A DNA stretch of 34,159 nucleotides from NCBI GenBank assembly GCA_000310025.1, contig FN648406.1:1-34159 (forward strand), read 5' to 3'. This DNA comes from Ectocarpus siliculosus. Lineage: Eukaryota; Sar; Phaeophyceae; Ectocarpales; Ectocarpaceae. This document shows, one piece after another, positions 23,838 through 31,116 of the stretch; the stretch's first letter is position 1, and every line of letters starts with the position of its first letter. The position numbers were made by a program, and so were the translations under genes. Under the pieces are notes generated by a model. It searched no databases. It was not told the DNA's origin and saw only the letters and a program-made list of their open reading frames with translations.

Positions 23838-26800
23838 CACCGCTGCTGCTGCTGTTGCGGCCACCGCTACATACTCGGTCCTCCTTCTCACCACCGTTGT
23901 TGCGGTCTCCCTTCGCACGCACCTTCTGCGTATGTAATCCTCCCGGGTCAAAAGGGTACCACGCGCCCCTCTCGAAACGCAGATGCCGTCGTCTCCGCCG
24001 CTGCTGCAGGTCTGGCCACCGCTGTCGCCACCGCTGCCGGCGCGTGCACCTTGGCTACCCCCCCCAGCATCGGAAGAGGCTCCACCGCTTCACTCCGGTG
24101 CTGACGACTCTCCTGCTGCTTACGACAGGCTCCGCCAGGACCAACACGGCTGCTTTCGATGCTCTTATCGCTTCCTCTGACTGTTCTTCACACACCACCG
24201 TCGCCGCCGGTGCCGGCGCCATTCCACATACCCGAACCGCTGTAGATGGGGCAGCAGGACGGATCTCATCGACGTCGTCTGTTGTGGATGATGGCACCAG
24301 TGACGCCGCTGGCTGGCTGCTGCTGCTGCTGCTGCGACGACTGCTTGGGCTGTTGCGATTCCGCGGACCGCGAAACTACAACGCCGTGATACGATCCGAG
24401 CATGTGTTTCTCCGCTACATGCCGACTGCTTCACCCGGCCTCCATGAGATCCAGCTCATCGCGTTGCCGCGCTACCGCAGGTGCTTCACATGATGTCGCG
24501 GGCCGCTGGGGGGGGCGAGTGGCGGGGTGTGTGTAACATGGAGAGAAGTTACGTTGGCAGGGGCTTTTACCGGCAAATACGCCGCAAACGAACCGGCAGC
24601 AGCCCCCCCCCCCCGCCTCACCAACAAACACTCCACCATTCACCTGCCCACCGGCCGCCGGCAGCTGCTGTTGCCGCGGCTGCTGCTGAAATCCACCATG
24701 GCTGCCATGCACCACGCCTGGCTGCTGCTGACCAAACCCACAAAATTGTGCCAAACCCACCGTGCGCCTGCTGCTGCTGGAACGGCTGCTGCACGGGAAC
24801 ACCTCTATTGAAGAGAAAAACCTCCACAGTCCCGAAAAACCCCACCGCCGAAATGAAGATCATGCTGGTCAGCCGTGGGCATAGAAGACATAGCGTGCTG
24901 CCGTCCTGGGTTGCTGAGTTCACGCTCATTGTGGACGTTGTACACGATGTCTTCCAGCAGCTCGCGAGCCATCCCCGGGTTCATCAGCCTAGACCGTTTC
25001 TCGACGTCGAAATCAGAGGACAAGTTGCGGCGCAACTTCGCGACGAGCTCTCCCTCTGGTATGCACACGTCCACCGCACGACTAGCCAAGATTTCCTCGA
25101 AAGCGACAAAAGTAGTCGAGAGGGTGCTGGCCCACATGCACCTTCAGACTGGAAAGTGACCCCTTGAGCGCCTCCATCCCAGCATCGCTTGTCGGCAAGC
25201 AGCAACGATGTGCCTCACGCTAAGCTCCTTCCACCGACCCAGGCGTCAGAACCTTCGTCTGAAATTTCGCACCTTCCGTTGCCTCCACCAGGTGACCAAG
25301 AGCTCGCTCGTTTTCATCCCAAGCTGTGGCCCGTACCTCTCCTTCAGCACGCTACGAGGAGGGCCATTGATCAGGACCATGGGGTTGCCAGATCTCTGCA
25401 GTGTGTGGGCCAGACCCTCGCTGGCCATGAAAATCTCGAACACCTGGCGGAAGAAGACGAAGTTGCCATCGTAGACCGGCGGCTTTCTCTCCGCTTCCTC
25501 TTGAACATAAATTGTGTGGGCCCTTCCGCCCACGTCTAACTTCCCGGACCTTCCTCTGGTATACACTCCCCCAGCCGCCGACCCGGCTATACTCCCAGCT
25601 GCCTTCCTAGTTTTACACTTCTTCTCCAGCGCCGCGATCCTACCCATCGCTGTGTTCATCTTGTCGCTGAACTCCGTGGCTACTACGGTAGGCACGGGGG
25701 CTACAAACACGATTAATCGTAATGGACGCCTAACCGATGGCGGATGCACAAGATGCCGCGGAGAGGGCGGCAGCAGCGGAAAGGGCTGCGACGGAGTTCG
25801 GAGATAAGATGAACACAGCGATGGGTAGGATCGCGGCGCTGGAGAACAAGTGTAAATTGTGTTTGTGGCCCCCGTGCCTTCCCACGGGGGCTACCGTGCC
25901 CACCCACGGTCGCATGGAGTATGCGGGGACTAAGTTATCCCAGGACCGATGCAGATGACATGAACCTTGATTTTCACACACCCGTGCTCCTTCCAGCACA
26001 GTCAGACATAGAGATATTATATGCATACAGTGAACACATGTCTCTCTAGGGGCCCCGCACTGGGACCCCCGATAGCATATCCCCCCCACACATATACTCT
26101 ACAGATCGGATCTTGTATCCAAGTACCCCAAACACTGCTCTTCACCCAAACAAGAGCGACCACATGAGCGCTTGCCCAACAACCACCTTCAATAAAAAAA
26201 AGCTCGATTCTCACCCCCGGCCGGAAGCACGTCGACCGTCGCTCTCGTGTATCCTCCCTTTTCCCTAAAGTCCAGCCCAGCGAGGACTTCCTCCGCCTTG
26301 TTTTCGGGTATGAGGTACGCGACGCCATGGGTCCTTGACGGGGGGTCACTGGCCGATCGCTGGCCAAGAGCCTATTGCCATGTTGGCAGCGGCGCCCGTG
26401 ATTGCGGCCGTGATCGATCGCACGTGTAAGAAACGATGGGCGTTTTGGTTACTTGGTGGGGGTTTAACGAATGCCGAGCCACCAAAGGGGAGTGGCACCT
26501 GGGGATACTTGCATCACAGAAGGCTCGTGTTTCGAGCGGCGAGGACCACGAATGTCTGTGTGTTCATCCCATCTATTCTGGCGCCACTCTCACTGCTGTG
26601 AATGTTGGTGTTTTAGCCGGGGTCCCACAGGAGGAAGGACGATACAAAGGAGCTATCATGCATTTTTTTCTTTGCCATGATGTCCCGCCCTCCTTGCCGA
26701 ACTTGATTTCATGATATCGCGAGCAGGGTCCAAACATTCCTCCCCCCCCTTGTCGACCGTGAAATCGAAATACATGCGAAATCTATCATTTCCTACGTCA

Positions 26801-27571
26801 ATTGCATGTTCATCACGCCGAACATAGAATCGCACTCCCAACTTGCTGCTAAACAGCAGGTGTACGAGGTTAACCGCTATTGTAGACCATCGGGGGCAAC
26901 CGGCCATAAAATTGATAAACATGAACCCCAGATCCCAATATAAGCTGACAACGTCAGGCAAGCAAGCCACATTGCCCAAAATGCCGAGAAGAACAGCATG
27001 AATCCAGTCCAACTAAAACCACCGCTGTTTCTTGCGGATGGGGCCAATACCAGTAAATTCGTTTGCAGACGTACCACTGCTGCTCCTACCTCGAGGTCAG
27101 CATCTGAAACAAGAGTCGCAACCAAGCCTGGGAACTCCGGGGTCCCTCTGTGATCCATGCTCTGCGGAAGGGGGCCACACCGGACAACAACAAACGAAGC
27201 GTAGCGATTTTGGTTGAAGATAAAGGATCTCGGGTCGCGAACCAATGGCATACATGCGTAGGCAAGAGACCGAGAGAGTGCATGATCTTAGCGGTGTCTC
27301 CAAGGAATGTACGCGATACATCACATCACATCTCAGGCCTCGCTCCCGGACAAAACCTAAGGCATCACCTTCTTCGAAAATAACTGCCTACCTCCTGTGT
27401 GTGTTTGTATGTATCTATGCCAATATTTCTAGAAACATAACATTGGAATACCTTCTGCGCGAAAAGCCTTTTCCACCCCACGACCTCGCCATTGAAGCGC
27501 TCGAAGCCGGCGAAAGACGCCTCCGGTCGCCAGCAAAGACTGCCATAACTGTCAAACGCGGCGGTGTTCAT
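19347..27571 (-). CDS. ChaC-type gamma-glutamylcyclotransferase, at least five exons, intron 3 interrupted by an LTR element
   Basis: Exons read on the minus strand are 27571-27452, 27161-27090, 26333-26215, 19933-19731 and 19526-19347. Exon 1 carries the YGSLCWRPE motif and GWKRLFAQ. Exon 2 carries DHRGTPEFPG...TLV. Exon 3 carries HGVAYLIP and LDFREKGGY, whose Glu (about residue 89) is the family's catalytic acid. Exon 4 carries LLYTGTTSNPNF and the AVGPSGPNYEYLF signature. ChaC enzymes cleave cytosolic glutathione to 5-oxoproline and Cys-Gly. Phases match at exons 1-2, 3-4 and 4-5. At 2-3 they do not: exon 3 needs two leading bases but exon 2 ends in phase 0, so a micro-exon or indel is likely. 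Exon 5 (VKQEWIENVMSGRYY...) is a less certain tail. The usual PGR is PGL here, and the YGSL loop is preceded by DS rather than G. Total is about 230 aa. Intron 3 is 6,281 bp. Confidence 0.8.
20137..20423 (-). repeat. Terminal repeat (LTR-like), left copy
   Basis: It begins TGTTTGTGGCCCC and ends GTACCCAAACA. It aligns with 25860-26134 over its whole length, sharing TTATCCCAGGACCGATGCAG, ATGACATGAACCTTGAT, TTCCAGCACAGTCAG and GGGGCCCCGCAC. Similarity stops at both ends. Its start holds two hairpins: CCCCTTTG/CAGAGGGG with loop ACTTCC, and CCGTG/CACGG. A third, GTGCTG/CAGCAC with loop CTTC, lies near 20263-20278. Confidence 0.8.
20424..22050. other. Internal region of the LTR element, no gene recognised
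   Basis: AC-rich plus-strand frames near 20318-20704 and 20724-21062 lack motifs and look like chance frames. A stretch near 20918-20975 resembles 22729-22806 (shared CAGCCCCC and CCCCGAAACATACA), so an older internal duplication may exist. Confidence 0.5.
22051..22118 (+). other. tRNA-like sequence with pol III promoter boxes (tRNA pseudogene or SINE head)
   Basis: Box A (TGGTCTAGTTGG, from 22058) fits TRGYNNARNNG. Box B (GGTTGGAATCC, near 22102-22112) matches GGTTCRANNCC at all but one position. Spacing is that of a tRNA, and a TTTT terminator follows at about 22116-22120. The acceptor stem pairs poorly (GCCCCGG against CGTAGGC) and the anticodon arm is weak, so a functional tRNA is unlikely. 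Confidence 0.6.
22307..22636 (+). other. Open frame of unknown significance inside the LTR element
   Basis: A 109-codon plus-strand frame has a hydrophilic Glu/Arg/Ser-rich second half (QADTSVSTKLAEGAERARRD). No domain, splice signal or homologous motif is recognised. It runs opposite to the gag remnant. Confidence 0.15.
23286..25749 (-). pseudogene. Gag-like region of the LTR element, frameshifted
   Basis: On the minus strand the GC-rich part of the element reads through several frames. At about 25695-25500 is TEFSDKMNTAMGRIAALEKK, a short coiled-coil-like segment. At about 25480-25260 is a copia-Gag-like start: PPVYDGNFVFFRQVFEIF followed by MASEGLAHTLQ. At about 25110-24920, in another frame, is FEEILASRAVDVCIPEGEL...LRRNLSSDFD, matching the copia Gag (UBN2-like) pattern of a short helix before L-x2-LP-x-(E/D)(Y/F). 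At about 24800-24560 follows a Gln/Gly-rich stretch with a possible degraded CCHC-like Cys cluster. Below 24430 come Ala- and Gly/Ser-rich repeats with no motif. At least two frame changes and stops make it non-functional. Assignment as Gag is by pattern and context. Confidence 0.5.
25625..25856. repeat. Head-to-head inverted duplication of the gag N-terminal segment
   Basis: About 60 bp encoding TEF(S/G)DKMNTAMGRIAALE(K/N)KCK occur on the minus strand at about 25692-25626 and on the plus strand at about 25791-25856, with very few differences. The plus copy is preceded by its own ATG at 25737 (MADAQDAAERAAAAERAA). It runs straight into the right-hand terminal repeat at 25860. Confidence 0.85.
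25860..26134 (-). repeat. Terminal repeat (LTR-like), right copy
   Basis: It begins TGTTTGTGGCCCCC and ends CCCCAAACA. Its first hairpin is CCCCCGTG/CACGGGGG with loop CCTTCC and its second is CCGTG/CACGG with loop CCCACC. The third is GTGCT/AGCAC with loop CCTTCC. The stem bases of hairpin 1 differ from the left copy but still pair. Confidence 0.8.
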
Positions 27572-28074
27572 ATCGTATCCATAGGGACGGGCGGGCGGCT
27601 GAGAGCAATCTGTTTGGCCCCCACGGCCGGTGTCATGCAGAAGACTGCAGAGAGGCAGGCCGTTGAAATCTGAGCTTTTTTTTTCTTTAATACACGCAGA
27701 ACAAAACGAGGCCATTTCTATTTAGTGAGACGCAGATAGATACCCATTGAGAATGCTGCATGGTATGAGAAGAGAATCGTCCCGCGGGCAGTTGCTGGTC
27801 TGTCCCAAACAAACAAGAGCGTGTGAGTCTGCTGCAGCCAAGGGGTATCTGGGAGACGACCATGTCCTTCCGTGGACGGGGTTTCGTGCCTCTGGATCTA
27901 AAGCGGCGCCTGTCTTACTTCAAGTACGAGTGCGCTTGCTTCCCCTTCCGTTCGCGGGGTTACATCGTTCCGAATGTTGGAGATATACTACCGTATACGA
28001 CACAAGACAACAGGCTTACCTCCCATAGATAAGGGTAAAAAAAAAAATGTACTTGTGTGCACTCGCGTGTCCCT

Positions 28075-28382
28075 CGCTTACGCTGCTAGCAGCAGGTCTC
28101 GGGCACTAAAAATCGTTTCCGACGCCTGTCATGATGTGTACCTTTGGCCGCCGTCGGCCTACAGCAGTGTGTACGTCTCCTTGTCTTTGTTTTGGGGGTG
28201 CGTCTACGGGTGAGAAGCTCAAAAGATCCGGCCTGCAGACGATGAAATCAGACTACAAGGTTGACTTGCGTCGTCCCATGCTTGTGCTGCCGACAGCAGG
28301 CAACGGGCTCTAAGAGTCAAGAGTCACACCCAACGCCTCCTATGATGTGTACCATTGGATGCCCTTGGCCTACTACAGCAGT
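28075..28382. repeat. Diverged tandem duplication, about 205-212-bp spacing
   Basis: Units at about 28075-28170 and 28280-28382 share GCTGC...CAGCAGG, CGGGC(A/T)CTAA, (G)ACGCCT...ATGATGTGTACC and TTGGCC...GGCCTAC...ACAGCAGT. Further weaker similarity continues downstream. Confidence 0.65.
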
Positions 28383-28679
28383 CTCGTATGCTGTGCTTGT
28401 CTCTACGTGCTCCTGCTGTGCTGCGTCTGTCTTTCAAGAGGATTTCCGGGATCCTCTCCGAGCGTCGTGCCCATCGCCCAGTCATCTGTTTCTGTCTTAC
28501 AAAATGTCTTACAACGTCGGCGTGTGATTGGTGGGAGACGGGTGTCTACCCCGGTGCTACTACTCTAAAACATAGATGAGTTGTCGGAAGTTCTTGCGTG
28601 TCTTACCACAAAAATGCCTTATGTATGGGTCCGCTGCCAGATAAGATAAAACACCCACATGTCATACAATATGATCAGA

Positions 28680-29500
28680 CAACCCCCACAGAATACAGCA
28701 CCTGGTGTTGATGTTTTTGGATCTCAAACAAGGACGAATACGTACCACCCGGCTCACATAAGACACCACACCCCTGAGGATAGGGCGTATGTAATCACGG
28801 AGCCCATGCTACGAAGCCGTGGTTTCTGATGACATACAAGATGGCCCAGGAGGCCACATTCGCAACACACCTTGAGTCCGGGCCAAACAGCCCGTGTGGT
28901 TCTTCACAACAAACTGCAAACTGCAAAAAAAAAAAAATCTTTCTCCATACCCGCCTTGTGGCGTACTCTGTTGTGTCAGGCAGTAGTAGTAGTGATGGAT
29001 GGATTTCATGGCAACACTGACTTCCCTTTCGCTGTTTTCGAGAGAGCGTTGTTGGCCTTCATCACCGGGTCCTGTGAGTATCACCCCCCCTTCCCCCCCC
29101 CCTTCATTTCCGCACAACTTGGGCAGGAACTTCACTGTAGGAAGGTAGTGTCAGTGCTATCACCCCCGCTCAGTACCACACACCCTGCAAGTGCAGCATC
29201 AGCACGGTATTTTTTGCAACCATCACAGGGCTGCCAACCCCGCCATTTCCGCGTCCCCTGCACGCGCGTTTGGCCGCAGGCACCGTAGGCAGTTCTTTGC
29301 AGGCAGTGCGAACACTCCCCCTTACAGCAGTAGTTTCCACACAACTTCGATCCCTGCACGAATGTGCGGTGGCAGGGGTATCCAACACCCTGGTTATCCC
29401 ACCTTCTTCATGGCTCCCGCGACCTGCAATTTATCACCCGGGCTACACATGACAGCACACCCCCCACAGAATACAACACCCGGTGACAAGCTTTTTAAAC
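28680..29500. repeat. Pair of short repeats around CCCCCACAGAATACARCACC
   Basis: CCCCCACAGAATACAGCACC at about 28684 recurs as CCCCCACAGAATACAACACC at about 29462. Related CACCC(C)...GGCT(C/A)CA segments lie beside both copies in different order, suggesting a rearranged repeat. Confidence 0.5.
29132..29359 (-). other. Possible Cys-rich minus-strand exon
   Basis: The minus frame contains many cysteines in close pairs (SKLCGNYCCKGECSHC, then GACGQ and QPCDGCKK), a pattern seen in zinc-binding or disulfide-rich domains. No start or certain splice sites are seen. A short minus frame at about 28911-28804 (GLFGPDSRCVANVASW...) after a poly-T acceptor could be a following exon. Family unknown. Confidence 0.22.
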
Positions 29501-29843
29501 ACGAAAGTTCAACATGTACATGCGCTCGCTGGTTGATGATGCAACGTCAGAGGACCGCCGTGGACAAGTGCTACACGGCCGTCGGTCGCGGCATGCACTC
29601 GATCTTGCTCAGGTAAGGTAAGGTGGTGTGTATCCCGACACGGAGACCACCATGGAGATAAAACAAGTTCGACCAACGTGGTGAGCACTACGCGCAGCTG
29701 TACTCGTGTATTTGACTGCGCTGTATGCCAATGCGTACGCCGTACACAATGTGCGGTGCAACTACTTCAGACTGACTGCATGCAGCATGCAGCGTAGATC
29801 CGTGCTTCTGTTTTTGCCTGCACGCACTAAATAAACATCGGGC

Positions 29844-30062
29844 TCAGCACCTTGGACAGGCAAGGCCGTACATGCACGCGCCCACCCACCCGAAAATCCA
29901 AAGCGGTGAAGGAACGCTGCCCTCTTGCCCAGCCGCCCGGTCTCCTACCCACACTCCGGCGTCGGCGTCCCACACAGCAGGAGCAGCGGTAGCAGGGTTT
30001 GCAGTAGCGCCTCCGGCCGTGGCGTCAGCAGGAGGAACAGGAGGTGTGGCGGTCTTCGTCAT
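29844..30062 (-). other. Possible small ORF or first exon, Ala-rich with hydrophobic Cys-containing end
   Basis: From ATG at 30062 a 72-codon minus frame reads MTKTATPPVPPADATAGG through WDADAGVWVGD to WIFGWVGACMYGLACPRC. A donor-like GTGGGT lies near 29890. The Trp/Asp part looks protein-like, but the opposite strand is also open, so coding status is doubtful. Confidence 0.22.
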
Positions 30063-31116
30063 GAGTATCCTCGTATGACCGCTGCTGGGGCAACGTGGCC
30101 TCGAACCCGCAACTAGAGAAGCTGCCCTGCGTGGAGAGAGAGCCAGGAGGAACGTGGTCCCTGCGAGGCGTTGGAGAGACAAACCCTTCACCCACGACGA
30201 CATCGAAATAGTTCGAATTCACACCTACTGATCCGTTCGTGGTTCGTGGTGTTTGGAACCGAACTCGTTTTTTTTTTTTCATCTAGTTTCTAGTTTGGTG
30301 GTATAATAGTTTCTAGGGGCACCGTGGTGTTGTACGGGCGTTACAGAGTCCCGGTACCCTTCGAAGTCGAAACACACCTAGCACTACCTCCCAGTGCGAG
30401 CTCAGCGTATTGCACCCTGTTGCACCACCCGGCCCCCTTGACACGTCCCTCCTCTCTCGCGACGGTGTTTGTGGTACCCAATCGGGCTCCGTGCCGCTGG
30501 TGTTGCAACAAAGCAGTAGGTGAGGATATATATACAAGAAGAACCCCGCAAACTCGAATTTGAAATCTTAGACTACAGTACCTCCCACGCGCCCCCGTTG
30601 CACTGCGGCGGTGCACGTTGATTGGCCTGTCTGTGAGGAGACTCTCGAGACACAACCTTGCTCGAATTAAACTAGATGGCCGGCTGTGTCTGCGTGCAAT
30701 GTATGGTAAGATTTCACCCACGCGTGCTGATCGCGTGTATTTCTGTTGTGCCAATTCTGTGTCATGTTGTATGTGATAGCACCAGCACCTGGCACCGTGG
30801 GTGTTGGATCTGACTTGACAACGAGTAGGACGACACACAAGGACGTCGTGAGCATCTCCGTAAAACTGGGCACTGCAGACGTGTCTGTTCGTACAAGCTA
30901 GTTGTCCTCTGCATGTTTCGCCCCGCCAGTTTTACAAAACACGCTCTGTGTGTGTGTGTTTCTCTGCGACCATGTTTTTTATGGTTTGTGTTTTTCTTGC
31001 TCTTTTCCGAACCGACACAAGGGGCGCTACGGACCCCCCGCGGATCTGCACGCGCTGTGGGCGGGTAAAGGGAGGAAAACACAGCAGTAACGGTACCCGA
31101 CTCGAGGAAGGGGGTC

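Larger units (their letters stand above)
20137..26134 (-). mobile_element. Decayed, apparently non-autonomous LTR retroelement inside the ChaC intron
   Basis: Two direct repeats of 287 and 275 bp, each starting TGTTTG and ending CAAACA (LTR-style TG...CA), bound a 6.0-kb segment. Removing it leaves a ChaC intron of about 283 bp, close to its neighbours of 204-756 bp, which supports an insertion. The five bases outside the ends are CTGGT and CTGCT, an imperfect target-site duplication. The internal region holds a minus-strand gag-like remnant at 25749-24431 next to the repeat that would be the 5' LTR in that orientation. No reverse transcriptase, RNase H or integrase motif is visible in the remaining internal sequence. 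No clear primer-binding site or polypurine tract was found. The LTR copies differ at many positions, so the insertion is probably old. Confidence 0.65.
27572..31116. other. Spacer between ChaC and the carrier gene, with duplications and weak reading frames
   Basis: The two genes are divergently transcribed, so this holds both promoter regions. A strong minus-strand donor (GGGAG|GTAAGC, near 28017-28023) could end a 5' untranslated exon of the ChaC gene. A plus-strand AATAAA lies near 29829. A 56-codon plus-strand frame at 27862-28032 (MSFRGRGFVPLDLKRRLSYF...) is unidentified. No complete gene is recognised. Confidence 0.45.

Noticed and set aside
23636-24493. 285-codon plus-strand frame, the longest on that strand here
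   Set aside because: Composition is low-complexity Arg/Pro/Leu from GCN repeats, antisense to the gag-like region, with no motif.
26656-27012. Minus-strand frame with AVNLVHLLFSSKLGVRFYV, first taken for a copia protease-adjacent segment
   Set aside because: It lies within ChaC intron 2, between well-supported exons, and lacks any D(S/T)G motif. The resemblance is too short to stand.
27245-27673. 142-codon plus-strand frame
   Set aside because: It is the antisense shadow of ChaC exon 1, whose YGSLCWRPE motif and in-phase junction to DHRG decide the strand.
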